From: Tetradesmus obliquus
Lineage: Eukaryota; Chlorophyta; Chlorophyceae; Sphaeropleales; Scenedesmaceae
Assembly: GCA_030272155.1 (NCBI GenBank)
Contig: CP126206.1
Coordinates: 2,046,001-2,110,000 of the forward strand
Reading direction: 5' to 3'
DNA length: 64,000 nucleotides
This document shows positions 12,304 to 25,335 of the stretch, in pieces. The notes beneath the pieces are model-generated. The model was given only the letters and a program-made list of their open reading frames with translations, was not told the origin of the DNA and did not search any database. Position 1 is the first letter of the stretch, and each line of letters begins with the position of its first letter. Both the position numbers and the translations under genes were made by a program.

Positions 12304-15300
12304 TTTGAACAATGTCTGCTGGTGACTGCTCAAAGGTGGTGTGCACGGGGCCAATTGGTCGGGGAAAAGTCAGCTGGGTAGCACTGCAGTGAGTGTGGTG
12401 GTTTATGTCTGTAAGAGCTCTGTCCTGGCGCCACGATCTTTTGTTATGACCAGCCGTACGTTACTTATGCGAGCTGTTGTTGCTTTCTGTCAGGCAGATC
12501 CTTCGGCGAGGCTGAGCTCTTTCGCTGGCGAGGGTCCTTCTGCTGTCTTGTTCCTGTGCGCATGTCAACATCAAAAGAGTTCTTAGTTTCCAATTTTGCT
12601 GTTCTGGGTGCGCTTGTCGTTTGCATGGCCACCTGGTGCTCATCCCTCTGACAGCAGGTTGACCACGGTGGTCAGCCAACTGTCAACGTCCTGAGCGCTG
12701 CTGCTGCTGTTCCCAGCTGCTACATATTGCCCTTAACAATCCACTGTCTCGGGGCCTGCTGCTTGATCAAGATTGAAGCAACTGGCGCTGCTCAGGTTGA
12801 CCTGGTCAAACGTCCCGCCAGATGCTACAGCTGTAGCCATGTGCGCCCAGCGCACTCGCTATCCATCCACAGCTCAGTCTGCTGCCCCCTGATGCTGGTG
12901 CAGATACACCTTCAGGACTCAAGGACATGTGCGATGCATGTGCACACTCCAAACCCATGCAAAGTTTGCGTCCATCCGGTTTCAGTTAGAATTACTAATT
13001 TATGTAGTACATGGCGTAGGCTGCTCCGACCATGCAACTTGAGTCACGAGCGCTGCAGCACACAGTCATCATCATTGTGATGTTACCAACGATTCATCTG
13101 CGACAGAAAGTGCAATTATTCTGCTGTTCAACACCTGATTCAGTATGGATGTGGCATTGTGACACGAAAGTACAATCACGGGCACTGCGTTCCAAGCGCA
13201 AGCATACTAACACGTGTGTGAACCACGTGCACACGCGTGACCTGTGTGCACCACGCGCAGATGCATTCAAATTGTGGTAGCGTCAGACGCTACCTTGCTG
13301 CTGAACAGCTAGATCAAATTGAAATTGGCATTGAATAAGTTCTGCAGTTGTCAAAAGCTGGCCCGCTGCCCAGCACATGCACACAACTAAATGAATCGGT
13401 GGTATATGTGTTGGCCACGCAACAGAGACACCTGCATTAGGACAGATCACACAATGCTGCACAACAAAAACGTGCAGCTGCAGGCAAAACTGCTGCAAAT
13501 GGCGCATTACACACGCATTGCATGACAAAACAGTTGCTTGCACAACCCACTCATCATGTGCGTCACGGTGGGACAATCGCAACCGGCAGGTGTAAAGGTA
13601 GCAGAGCAGAATGACAACACGTGGCACAAAGTGATAATGTTTTTACAAATTGTTTACACAAATCCCGCATATACACCCATGCGCCTGATCAGACTGCCCG
13701 TTGGTGGTACAACTGCCAGCAAGGCAAAAAAGGATAGCAAGATACAGACCAGAATGCTTGCGGCAAGCAGGAATTGGTCACAGCAACGCAATGCACCTCG
13801 CATGCCCTTGCAACACACGAGCTCAGCTTAAATATGATGTGCTGCACATGCTGCGCTGCTACTAAATGCACACTTCTCTTCTATCAGCATATCCGAAGGC
13901 AGCAGTTCACATGCGCCAGTCAGCAAGCTGCTGCAATGGAAGATAGCACACACCGAGATCACATTGAGGCGCTGCCATGTCTGGCTGCTGCACTTGCCCT
14001 GCTGTTCACGTGCGGTCACTGTGCAGTACACCTGTTGCATAAAACCCGCTGCACGGAGTTGCTCAGAAGGCATATAAAGGTCCTCTGTGACACCAGCAGT
14101 TGCGCATGGAAATGCCAGCTGTTGCTGAGCTCCACCAAACTGCCATTGCGTAGGCGTTGTAGGTCTCAGCTGGCTTTGCCGGTTGCGGCTGCTGCAGCTT
14201 TGCTCTTTGCTGCCTTGATCTGCTGCATCAGGGGCCTGATTGCACCATACCCCAGCAGCAGTGTGAGGGAGCACCAGCCCCTGCAGTACAATGAACAGCA
14301 GTGCACACATGAGCCAAAAGGCAGCAAAAATGAGTGATATGGACCCTGAGCAAGGTGAAGTGACAAACAGTGATGTAGCCTGGAGCTATTTCATGGGCTT
14401 TGCATGAGCTGCAACAGAAACTTGGCTGAATATACCATGAGCTTGGCTGGAAGCATTCTTACTACGATGATTAAGCTGGGACGCTGCCTGCACACACAGG
14501 TTGCAGCATCACCAACACAACGCACACGCACACATGCTGCAGTGATCAATGGCAGTCAAAGCACGCTGTCTCAAGCACAGGGCATTGCCACATTGCCCCA
14601 CTGCGCTTCACTGTTCCAAACACCGCCTTACATCAGCTGCTCGTGGCCCAGCCCAGCTTGCCAGCACAGCCTGCCCGGCAGCAGCGCCTGCCAGGCTGGT
14701 GTGCTGATTGGTGACCAAAGTCGCTACTGCTCAAGCAAGGGTTACTGCCACATCACCGCAATACTGACAAGCGTTTCCTTAACAGTAACTCACATCAGCT
14801 GCTCGTGCCCGAGGCCAGCTTGCCAGCACAACCAGCCCGTGAGCAGCGCCTCCAGTGTGTGTACACCCATGGCTGCCGTCATGAGCAGCCGCACGTTGTG
14901 CTCAGTCCTGCAAGGACACGCAGCAGGCAAGCAGGTGCAGGCTATGTGTCTTTCCTGCAAAACCTGAAGATCATTGGGTGCAGCGGCTGCAATGAAGGTG
15001 CACAGGTCAGTTGATTTCCTATCACCTGTGCATGATGCATGTCCTAAAAGCATCTACGTGCGGTCTGTAGCAGGGCACATGGCGGTCCTGCATGGTCAAT
15101 TGTTCAAGTGATTTCCCAGCAGTCAGCAGCATTTGCTGCCCCTGTTGGGGGACACAAAGGCACCAAGCAGCAGATACGCTTGCGCTGTTGCTGGGCTGTG
15201 AGTGACAGAGCAATAAGCTTGCTCACATAACAGCGCACCTGTGCATTGTGATTGCCACACTCCATAGCTTATCGAGCAGCGGTTGCTGCCTGGCGCCTGG

Positions 15301-15319
15301 GCAGAAGGCAACCAGCACC
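12304..15319. other. Divergent intergenic region between PETC and the MORN gene
   Basis: Three kilobases that must carry the promoters of both flanking genes. Overlapping open frames of 160-190 codons at 13774-14337 (plus) and 13828-14310 (minus), and one of 187 codons at 14404-14967 (plus), are Cys, Ala and Gln rich, have no recognisable domain, and are probably chance frames. A near-perfect palindrome sits at 13276-13294. Confidence 0.45.
13276..13294. other. 19-bp palindrome with a one-base centre
   Basis: Nine-base arms (GGTAGCGTC and its complement) flank a single A. The core AGCGTCAGACGCT recurs at 42371-42383. It may be a protein-binding dyad or an unrelated hairpin. Confidence 0.6.
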
Positions 15320-18300
15320 ATGGGCACATATGCCAGGGTGATCATCCACGGCACGGGTCCTGACGGCCAACGCGCTGGTATGTTTAGCCTGGTAGCTTTC
15401 ATCGTTGTGGAAGCGAATTACAGCCAAGTGAGCAGGGATCAGCAGCGATGAAACGCTCAAGCAGCAGTGAGTGTGCACTGAACAGCCTGATGCAGCAGCA
15501 GAACTAAACGGGTAGCGTACGAAGACTTTGAGGTCTTACTTTGAACCAAACGACATGTTCAGCAAAAGCACGGGGTCCTATTCAATAGTATTGCCATCAA
15601 TCTGTAACGAGGGTTTTTTCGTGCCAGGGGCAGTCTGATTTTCAACAATGCGTCTAGATTACTCACATACAACTGTAAGCATTTGCTTTTGATACTGTCG
15701 TTGGCTGCCATCACTGCGTCGTACGTTTGACTGGTGAAATCACGGGCGAGCATGCAACGGACAGCATAGAACGGCTTTTGCCGCGCTGAAACATACTATT
15801 TCAATCATGGGGATGCCAATTGGGCCTACAGTTCTACCGTTCAAGTCGGAGAAGCTCAGGTGCCGCAGCTGCAGCACCAGTAGTTGTCAGCATGCTGATT
15901 ACATCAGGCTGGAGCTCACAAGCATGCATGTGGTGCCTGCAGCTTTTCACTAGCTTACAAAAATGATGAGTTTCCAAACGCACAAGTGGAGCTTGCCTGC
16001 CTCTGCTTTGGTAAGCCTCTAAGAGCAGCACATCTGACAACAGGCAGCGTGCCAGCAGGGCTACGCTTCAGTGTTGAAGCAGCCATTCTGCAACCAAACT
16101 TCACATGAGACAATGAGACATGCCACGCCATGTTCAGTATCAGCTGTCTGCAGCCCAAGATATCAGGAGCAGACACAGTCGGTGCTGTTGTCAGGGAAAG
16201 GGGCAACCGGCTGCTCTTGCCCACAGCCTGCCAACGAGCACAGCAGCAGTGTGATGTGCTGACAGTGCAGCTGGTATATGCTCTATTGAACCACTCGGAA
16301 TCATCTGCATGCACCTCGTTATTGCCATGTGTGCTGTCCTGCAGACCGCGAGGGCAAGGTGCTCGATTTTGTGCAGTTCAACAGGCGTGCAGCGTTGAAC
16401 AGCGCTCTCAAGCACTCCAGCTGCTCATACCTGCCACCCCAGGATGCTGTGCCTGGGGATGAGGCGATCCACATGTACCCCTTTGACTTTGCGCCACAGT
16501 GCGAGGTGAGCAAACGCTGCTGCTCAGGAGCAACGTTGCAACTCCTGCAAGTGTTTGCCGTCACACGAACTGAGTAAGTAGCTGAGGCCCTATGGCAGCT
16601 GCTACAAATGCAGGCTTGCAGGACAGTAGTTGCGCCATTGCAGATCATCCAGTCAACCTGTTGGTGCATGCATCGACTTCAGTGTTATGGCTGCTGCTGC
16701 TGATGGCGCCCTTGTGTGCTGCAGGTGATGCTGCTGCTGGCGTCAGCGCCAAAGCATGCGCTGCACCGCAACGACCTCGGCTGCAGCAGCAAGCTGCAGT
16801 TCAAGGTGCATGCGCGGGAGATGGGCAAGGAGCAGCTGCAGCTGCTGGATGTGGACCTCAGCCTGTTTGTGGGGCACAACACCAGCGCAGCCGGCCCCCT
16901 GAGCAACGGCCACCAGACCATGGTCATTGCAGGCGTGTACACGGTGAGCGTGGATGCTGCTTGCAGGATGCTTCGTGAATGCATTAAACACCAAACTTGT
17001 GAGCAGCTGCAGCAGCAGCAATATCTGGTTTGAGTTCTCAGCATGCTGGTGTTGTGGTGTTGTTTCAGTTGGTGCGGTGATGCAAGCATATCTCAGTTGC
17101 CACGAGGCTTCTCCCTCTGTCTGCTGTCCACAGTTCCACACATTCGGCTGCCGTGTGCCTGCCATGTGCCTGCCTGGTGCCTGCAGAACCCCCAGGGCTG
17201 GACCCTCAGCTTTGACTGCAGCACCTTCCCAGAGGACTCCTGGGGCCTGCTGCTGCCGCAGCTGCGCAGCCTGCTGCAGCGCTGGCCCAGCCTGTCTGCA
17301 GCAGACAACGCACGCAAGCTGCCACACCAGACCGTGGTGTGCAGCCGCAAGGGCGAGGACCATGCAGTGCCTGCGCTGGCTGCACAGCTCTGGCCACATG
17401 CTGAGGCTGAGCCTAGAGCTGATGCAGCAGCAGGGAAGGCTGACACCAGCGGCCCAGATGCACAGGATGGTGCGCCAGCGGAAGCCGCAGCAGTGCAGGA
17501 GCAGGAGCCACGAGGCAGTCTTGATGGCAGCGTGGCTGCTCCAGCAGCAGCCGCGGTGGCAGCTGCAGTCAACGTTGACCGGCTGGTGCTGGAGTTGGGC
17601 TGGGAGGTGTTCAAGCCGAAGGCTGCGGGTGATGATGAAGAGGAGGAGGATGAGGAGCCGCCAGTTGTGGACTTCTCCCTGACGCTGTACAATCTGCAGG
17701 TGTGTTGATCAGAGTAGTAGAGTTGCTGTGTTGCGGCTGAGCAAGCTGAGTGGGCAGCTTCGCACATAGGGGTACATCCTGCATGCTTGCTGCATGCAGG
17801 CGTTACCAATCAGCAGGATATTGCAGCCAGGTACAGGCTACCAGATGACTCTAACACAGCATCCAGCCGCAGCTCAAACGTCTTTGCGCTGAAGCTTCTT
17901 GGTTTGCCGTTGTTACACTTGCGCAGGGTGAGGAGCTTGCCACCATCAACCCAGACAGCACAGAGGCAGACGGCATCATGCTTGGCGATGAGGAGCCAGA
18001 TGAGCCCGAGCCTGAGCCTGAGCCAGCAGAAGATCCAGCAGCAGCAGCAGCAGCAGCAGCAGCTGAGGCCAGCAGTGGCTCCGGCGCAGCTGCAGCTGCT
18101 GATGAGGACGCTACCAGCCAGCAGGATGCAGAGCCAGCGGGCGCAGAAGGTGATGCTGAGGGAGAGGAGGGAGAAAATGAGGGCGAGGGTGATGGCGAGC
18201 AGCAGGAGCCACCAGAGGAGGATGAGGAGACAAAGGCACGCAAGGCTGCAGCTAAAGCAGAGGCTGCGGCAGCGGCAGCGCAGAAGGCTGCTGCCAACCA

Positions 18301-18872
18301 GCGGCCGCTGGCGGAGCGCTTCCCGATGCGGCGCAAGGTGCGCAGCTGTGCAGCAGTGCAGGTGGCAGGCGGTGGCATGGCCACACACCTGTGCATTTGC
18401 TTTTGCTGTGAGAACCCTGTTCCGGCATTCTGCCCTTGCTGGTCACATGCATGGGTATCACAAAGCAGGTGAGGGCTTGTCACACGATGCTGTTGGGTGC
18501 CTCCGATGATATGTGGCTGCAGGTGCACCTGACCTTGCCTGAGCTACCGCCTGGCACGCGTGCGATGCTGCTGAGCATGTCCAACTTTGGCGGCGGCGGC
18601 TTCAAGAACATCAAGAGCCTGCAGGTGCGGCTCAGCCGACATCAGTGATATCTGAACATTTGGTTTGAAAAGATTGCCTTTGGCCGTGTCCTCAGTGCAG
18701 CTTTGAGCTGCCTTAAAGGCGGCAAGGTCCATCTGCTGCACGCTATGTGTGGCGCAGTGTTGGAGCCCAATGCATAGCATTGCTGATGCTTGTGGGGCAT
18801 GGCAAGATCTTCTTTGTGGGGACGTGGGCTGTACCACTTTCTGACGATGCATACAGACCTGAATACAGCAAA

Positions 18873-18912
<40 letters not shown>

Positions 18913-21900
18913 GCAGGCGCGGCTGGTGCTGGCTGAGCCTGAGCAGCAGGCCAAGGAGGGCGAGGGCCAGGAGGCAGCTGGGGACGAGGCGGAGGAGGAG
19001 GAGGCGCCAAAGCCTGTCAATAAAGGACCCAAGCCACCACCAAAGTGAGTGCAAGTCATGCTTGCCTGCCATGGCACTAGACCACCAGCAGCAGTGTATG
19101 GTTTTTCAACAACATTGTTCGCCAGCAGCAGCAGCCACAGAAATCTGATTGGTTCATACGGTGTGCTGAAAACTTGTGCGGCAGCTGGGGATGAGGCAGA
19201 GGAGGAGGTGGCGCCAAAGCCTGTGAAGAAGGGCCCCAAGCAACCACCAAAGTGAGCGCGCACATGCCATGCAGGCCCCAAACTACCAGCAGCACACTAC
19301 AGGTGCAGAGTCTTGGTAGTCCTTATGCAAAGCAGGCGACTTGCTGGGACGCAGGACACCCACAGTTTAGTGTGCACAGTGGGCGATTGCTGCACATGGG
19401 TTAGCACTCCTTGCTCTGGTTGCTTCGAGCTGATACTGCAGCCACAGCAATTAGCAGATGCTGTGGTTTCCAGGAATACTTGTGGTTGCATGCTGCTGTG
19501 TTGCTGTCGCTTGTTGTTGCGCAGGGTGCTGATGCAGTACCGCTTTGACAGCTCAAATCATATGAACTGAGAACGCTGTTGCTGTGCTGTGCCACTGCTG
19601 CGTTGACGGCGCAGGGTGCTGGTGCACTACCGCTTCGACAGCGTGCAGGGCGCAGACGGCCACCTGAGCCAGCTGTTGATGCTGAAGCTGTACAAGGAGT
19701 ACCCAGACTCCGCCTTTGCTGTCTGGCAGCAGCAGCAGGTGAGAACCAGTGAAAACTTGGCACATCTGAAGTCTGGCAGTCTCTAGTGGCAAAGCGTTGA
19801 TGACAAGGTCTGCAGCAGACCACGCAGCGTGTATTTGTAGTTTAGGTGCTCTCCGTGGTTACTCTTATTGGGTTGGGCAAACTGCCTGACATCATCCTGC
19901 CGCGCTGCTGTTGATGGCTGCCAGGTGCCTGACATCGCAGCCTTGCTGGGCGGCAATGCAGCTGCTGTGGCTGCTGAGGCGGGCGGCACTGCGCCTGAGC
20001 GCGCCAAGGAGGTGCTGCAGCAGGTGCTGGCAACGCGCAAGCAGGTGAGACCGGTATTGATTATGTTGCAAACTAGTTGATGTGTGCATCCTGTCTGCCA
20101 AGCTGCTGCTGTGGCTGCTGCATGTCCAGCCTCAGTTGCCCATAAGTTATTAGCACCCCTGACTTGGGGATGGTGCCTTGCTGCTGCTGCTGCTGCTGCC
20201 TGCTGCTCCAGCTTGAGGCTGAGCTGGCTGCGCTGCGTGCCAAAGCAGAGGAGGAGGGGCTGGATGAGGAGGAGGAGGAGCAGGACCTGCGGCTGGTGAG
20301 CGCAGCAGCAGCAGCGTATACAGCAACGCAGTGCCGATAGTGATGCCAAATCAGAGGCTTTTCTGCAGAATCAAACCATGCAGCGGCAGACACAGCTTGG
20401 CAACATGGTGCAGGGCCACGCATTTTGTGTCGTACTGGCAGCAGCGTCAGACACGGTCAGCACTCCACACACAATAAGCTGCTGGATCATTTTGATCTGC
20501 TGCTGCTGCTGCTGGTGGTGGTGGTGGTGCTGCAGGAGCGTGGTGTGTGGCGTGTGCGTGTGTTGGGCGTGGCAGCTGGCGGCTCGGGGCCTGAGGACCT
20601 GGCAGAAACTGTCAACAACCTGCTGGCGTATGATGGTGCGAGGCAGGATGCAGCAGCTTGCTTTTGTACAGCAATTCCTCTGCCCAACCAAAGCCCACTG
20701 TATTAGAGGTGTCCACTCACAGCTGCAGAGTGCAGTTTGTCACGACGCTGCACACACTGCATCCGCACTGCAAACATATGTATGTGCATGTTTGTGAATG
20801 CCATGCTGCAGCCGAAGCGGGTGCTGGCGGCTTGCGCAGCAGCGCAGCAGCCAAGGTGGTTCGTGCTGAGCAGTGCATGTGTGTGTGCAATGCTGCCTGC
20901 AGGCGAGCTGGATGCATCTGGCCTGCGCAGCAGCGCAGCAGCCAAGGTGGCCTTCCCGATCAGGGACACCTACTTTGGCGGTTATGCGGCTGATGCAAAA
21001 GCAGGCCTGGGGCTGTATGTGTTTGCAAATGGCGGCTGCTATGTGGGGCAGTACAAAGGCGGGAAGCGGCAGGGACAGGGCTTGATGGTGCTGCCTGATG
21101 GCGGGCTGTACAGGGGCAGCTTTGCAGCTGACAAGTTTGACGGCCAGGTGCGGCACAGAGCTCTAGGATGTGTTTTCATCAAGGGTGTGGGTTGAGAGTT
21201 GTCTGGCAGGCGTGGTGGCGTTATGACCATGTTGAGTGTTTATTGGGCCTGGGGCTGTATGCGTTTGCCAAGGGGCAGCTTCGGGGCAGCTTCGCGGCTG
21301 ACAAGTTCGATGGCCAGGTGAGGCATAGAGCGCTAGGATATGTTCAAGTTAAGGATGTGGGTTGAGTGTTGCCTGGCAGGCGTGGTGGCGTTATGACCAA
21401 GTGTTGGGGGGTTGGTGGGCCTGAGGCTGTATGTTTGCCAACGGCGGCTGCTATGTGGGGCAGTACGAGGGCGGGAAGCGGCAGGGGCAGGGCTTGATGG
21501 TGTTGCCTGATGGCGGGCTGTACAGGGGCAGCTTTGCGGCTGACACGTTTGACGGCCAGGTGGGTAATCTTCGGACAGCTTGCGTGCGAGGATTGTTTTT
21601 GCCCGTCTGATGTTCTGCTGCTATGATCCCGTGTAGCAGCAACCAAGCATTACATGCGAGCCAGAAAAACAATCACTTGCAGCGTTTGGCTGCGCGCGCA
21701 GGGCACCTACCTGCACCCCAACAACAGCCACTACACCGTCAGCTGGAAGGCAGGCAAGCATGACATATGCATCACACGAATCAACACCTTGCACCTTCAA
21801 GGTACAAGTTGTACTGCTGCTTGCGCTGCAGGGCACCTACCTGTACCCTGACAACAGCTGCTACACCGGCAGCTGGAAGGCAGGCGAGCATGACATATGC

Positions 21901-23519
21901 AACACGAATCAACACCCTGCGCCTTGTACCCTTACTGCTTGCGCTGCAGGGCACCTACCTGTACCCCGACAACAGCTGCTACACCGGCAGCTGGAAGGCA
22001 GGCAAGCATGACATGGGCATAAACCTGAACCAACACCTTGCACCTTGTACTGCTGCTTGCGCTGCAGGGCACCTACCTTTACCCCGACAACAGCTACTAC
22101 ACCGGCAGCTGGAAGGCAGGCAAGAAGCACGGCAGCGGCACCTACTGGGACACCTCAGCAGGCTGCCTGCGCGGCGAGTGGGCGGGCGGCGCGCTGCGCG
22201 GCCAGGGCCAGTATGACCAGCCGCACTACCACTTTGAGGGGCAGTTTGCGCAGGGCGTGCCGGCAGGTGGGGTTTTGGGAGGTGTAAGGAGTTTCAGTGC
22301 AAGCTGTGCAGGGATTGGCAGTGCGACCAGCCGCACTACCACTTTGAGGGGCAGTTTGCGCAGGGTGTGCCGGCAGGCGGGTCTTGTTCATGCAGGGCGC
22401 TTTCAAAGCGCTAAGTTAGCGCAGGATGTGCAAGGGTGGTTGGTTAGATGCAAACATGAACACTGCAGCTGCTCATGAGCATGATTTCTGATGCGTGATA
22501 TCAAGTTCAATACCTCACTCACCTTATTCCAACTGCTGACTTCTGCTGCTGCTGCTGCTGCCGCTGCTGCTGCTGCTCCTGGCAGGGCCGTGCTCCTTCA
22601 CTGTGTCAGCCTTCAGGTCGGTGGACCTGCCCCAGCCAGCAGCCAGCTACAATATTGCCCCGCACGGCCCCACACTGTGCGGCCAGGGCCAGTATGCAGT
22701 GCCACCAGGTGGGCTGAGAGCATGGATGAATAAACATAGCCTGGTGCCTACTGGCCTGCAGCAAGCACGTTGCCTGGTTGGATGCCCAAGCATGCGTGGT
22801 CGTCGCCGAGCAGCAGCAGCAACAGCTTGTGGAACATCCTCATCAGAGGTTTCAACAATGCTGTTCACCTGGGCGGCCGGCGTACATGAGCTGAGCTGTG
22901 TGCTCTATAAATGCCATGCACTGTCTCAGTAACACGCATCCCTGATTTGCCGTCCTGCAGGTGCTGCAGACGAGCCTGAGGCTGCTCAGGGTTTATCAGT
23001 GCTGGGGTACTTGAGCTGATATGTGCTGTATACAGCCGTGCAGTGTCCAGTGTGGCAACATCATACTTGACTTTGCTGTCCTGCAGGTGCTGCAGACGAG
23101 CTTGAGGCTGCTGGAGAGGATGGCGAGCCAGCAGAGGCTGATCTGCTGCTGCATTTCGTCACTGTCACAGTGTGAAACTTCACCCTGCTCCTTGTTTTGC
23201 CGTCCTGCAGGTGCTGCAGACGAGCCTGAGGCTGCTGCAGAGGACGGCGAGCCAGCAGAGGCTGATCTGCTGCTGCATGCTTTCACTGTCACAGTGTGAA
23301 ACTTTACCTTGCTCCTTGTTTTGCTGACCTGCAGGTGCTGCAGACGAGCCTGAGGCTGCTGCAGAGGGTGGCGAGCCAGCAGAGGCTGATCCCGATAAGC
23401 CGCCGCTGCCAGCCTGGCCCAAGTATGAGGGGCTCAAGTATGAGTCTGGTGCAGCGCTGCCTTGCAGCCAGGCAGATGTGGCTTTCCCACCCCCAGCTGC
23501 CGCTGTCGCAGCAATCTAA
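15320..23519 (+). CDS. MORN-repeat protein with long N-terminal domain
   Basis: Fifteen exons: 15320-15377, 16345-16505, 16725-16943, 17187-17699, 17927-18337, 18523-18624, 18917-19044, 19615-19738, 19925-20044, 20212-20295, 20536-20635, 20903-21147, 22068-22266, 22586-22708, 23335-23519. They sum to 2772 bp (923 aa) with all phases agreeing. Residues 1-300 form an unrecognised globular region (starts MGTYARVIIHGTGPDG; later YPFDFAPQCE and DVDLSLFVGHNT). Residues 320-455 are Glu/Ala-rich and acidic; 590-640 look coiled. From about 690 to 825 there are MORN repeats (YVGQYKGGKRQGQG, YRGSFAADKFDGQ, YYTGSWKAGKKHGSG). The tail (PLPAWPKYEG) is Pro/Glu-rich. MORN proteins of the RSPH1 type serve cilia; others bind membranes or phosphoinositides. 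No name can be given, and a ciliary role is only a guess. A TGTAA at 23886-23890 could be the polyadenylation signal. Confidence 0.8.
18873..18911 (+). repeat. (GCT)13 at the end of MORN intron 6
   Basis: The run ends a few bases before the CAG acceptor of the exon at 18917. A pyrimidine-rich CTG run stands where a polypyrimidine tract is expected. Similar shorter runs precede exons 10, 11 and 14. Confidence 0.9.
19185..19255 (+). repeat. Partial copy of MORN-gene exon 7 with donor
   Basis: Repeats the 3' half of the exon ending at 19044 (the part encoding GDEAEEE and APKPV) and ends in a GTGAGC donor-like sequence. A matching truncated copy of the 5' end of exon 8, with acceptor, lies at about 19525-19560. 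Confidence 0.75.
21229..21565 (+). repeat. Two partial copies of the first MORN exon, each with donor
   Basis: Copies of the 3' part of exon 12 (20903-21147), encoding YRGSFAADKFDGQ-like residues, end at about 21317 (GTGAGG) and 21560 (GTGGGT). Each carries its own donor-like site inside intron 12. An acceptor-side copy of the exon's start lies upstream at about 20815-20880. Confidence 0.8.
21695..22067 (+). repeat. Three copies of acceptor plus MORN exon start
   Basis: Before the full exon at 22068, three units starting near 21703, 21829 and 21949 repeat its acceptor and about 55 bp of coding sequence (GTYLYPDNS...YTGSWKAG). Spacing is about 120-126 bp. None carries a normal GT donor in a useful phase, so they are likely part of a 920-bp intron. 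Confidence 0.85.
22958..23334 (+). repeat. Three copies of acceptor plus last MORN-gene exon start
   Basis: Units at about 22958, 23086 and 23210 repeat CCTGCAG and the first 50-60 coding bases (ADEPEAA...EPAEAD) of the exon at 23335. Period about 121-128 bp. Confidence 0.85.
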
Positions 23520-24921
23520 GCAACATACATATGGCGTGGCATCACCTTTGGTGGCTGGTTGCAGCGCCTCCAAGCAGCCAGGCAGATGTGGCTTTCCCGC
23601 CGCCAGCTGCAGCTGTTACGGCGACCTGAGCAGCAGATATGGCGTGCCGTTACCCTTGGTTGCTAGCGGCAGCGCCTCCTAGCAGCCAGGCAGATGTTCC
23701 TGGCCCCAACTGCGGCTGTCGCAGCGATCTGAGTTCAGAAGGGGGATGGATGGGTGGGGGTTGACTCTGGTGGCTATGGCCGCAGGTAGCAGCTGGTGCA
23801 TGAGCTGCTGTAGCACAGCTTGCTGGGCACTGGCAGCAGCCAGCGAACAGCTGAGGGGCTGATAGTGTCTAATGTTATTTTTATGTGTAAGTTCGGCTAG
23901 AAAAGCATGGTAGTGTCGACTATGCGCTCTTCTGGCTTGACGTGGTGGTCAATGTGTTCTGAGTCAACCCATAGCCCCCCACCAGCTAGCCTTAGAAAGG
24001 CGTTTGCACTCACATTACTATGTGTGTATAAACACATTAACATATTATTGCGACTTAAACCTCCCACTTAGGGTGAATGCAGGTGCAGTTCCTGGGCAGC
24101 ACACACACCAGCGTAGGCAGACGATTGTACTGCAGTGCGTACTTCGACCACTGCACTCTACTGCTGCGCCAAAATGACAACAAGCGTTTAGATCGTGTGT
24201 TACTGCTTGCTTTGGTGTTGTTTAAGCTCAGCACAGCAGCAGTACAGCAGGGTGTGCTGCAGTGATGCACCTCATGCAGCAGCAGGGGCTGTAGCGTGGT
24301 CAAACATGCTGCAGCTGTTAGTGACAAAGCCACGGGGTCGAATTTCTTTGAGAGGGCTTCGCTACAGCATCTAAGTGCTATTCAGGTCACGCCTCTGCCA
24401 ACGACATCAGGAAGGACGCAGTAGCTGCGCAGTTTCGATTGCCGTCCCGGTGTGCGGCCTGATTGTTGCACCTTCACGATACCCTGCTAGCTCAGTTTCG
24501 CACATTTATTAGCAATAGCTACTAATCTTCTCTTTAAGCCTTTAAAATCATTGGGTGACAAGCAGTACCAATATATACCGTGCTAGGCAGCTGGTGCTTG
24601 CTGCTGGTGGTGCTGGTGCTGCTGCTGCTGGTGGTGGTTGGAGCACCTCATGAGGCTGTACGGGCAGACATCTGCTCCAGCAGACAAGGTCTCTGAGCAT
24701 GCAGCAGGTGGGTCGCCAACATTGTTTTGCACGTAGCAGCATGTGGCCTGCAGCATGTAGCAGCTGAGCCTCAGCGTGCAGCATGTTTGTCTGCTCCAGC
24801 AGACAAGGTTTCTGAGCATGCAGCAGATGAGCCACCAGTGTGTAGCTGCAGCAGCATGTAGCAGGCAGCAGCGCATTACAGTTAGCATGTGCCACATGCT
24901 AACTGGGCTGAACCCGTCAGC
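23520..24921. other. Intergenic stretch between MORN and methyltransferase genes
   Basis: After the post-stop repeats there is a more AT-rich stretch (23860-24560) without recognisable coding sequence. A direct repeat of about 35 bp (24674-24708 and 24793-24827, offset 119 bp) follows, in GCA/CTG-rich sequence that leads into the methyltransferase gene. Confidence 0.45.
23540..23740 (+). repeat. Two copies of the C-terminal coding end beyond the stop
   Basis: The stretch encoding SQADVAFPPPAAAV and the sequence after it recur at about 23570-23630 and 23675-23735, downstream of the stop at 23517-23519. They are increasingly diverged. Confidence 0.7.
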
Positions 24922-25204
24922 ATGCAGCAGGTGGACCATCAGCTGTGGCTGTGTGCAAAGCTTGCTAGCATGCTGCCGAGCAGGCATTCACATCTGCTGT
25001 CCAGAGCTTGCAGTGTCGAGTCACAGAGATACCTTGTGCATAGACATCGCAACGCATTCAATGAATGCAGCAGCAGGCACGTACTTGGCGGCTGTTTCAA
25101 TTGCTCGGAAATCAATAGCAGGTGCAGCAATGCCTTCTGCAACACCTCCTTGAGCTATCCTAAAAACCAGCAGCAGCAGCAGCAGCAACATCAGCAGCAG
25201 CGAA

Positions 25205-25235
<31 letters not shown>

Positions 25236-25289
25236 TCAGCAGCAGCGAAAGCAGCAGCAGCAGCAGCAGCAGCCGCCGCCGCCGCCGCC

Positions 25290-25335
<46 letters not shown>

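Noticed and set aside
13774-14967. Long frames on both strands between PETC and the MORN gene
   Set aside because: Overlapping frames of equal length on opposite strands, Cys/Ala/Gln-rich, without recognisable motifs.
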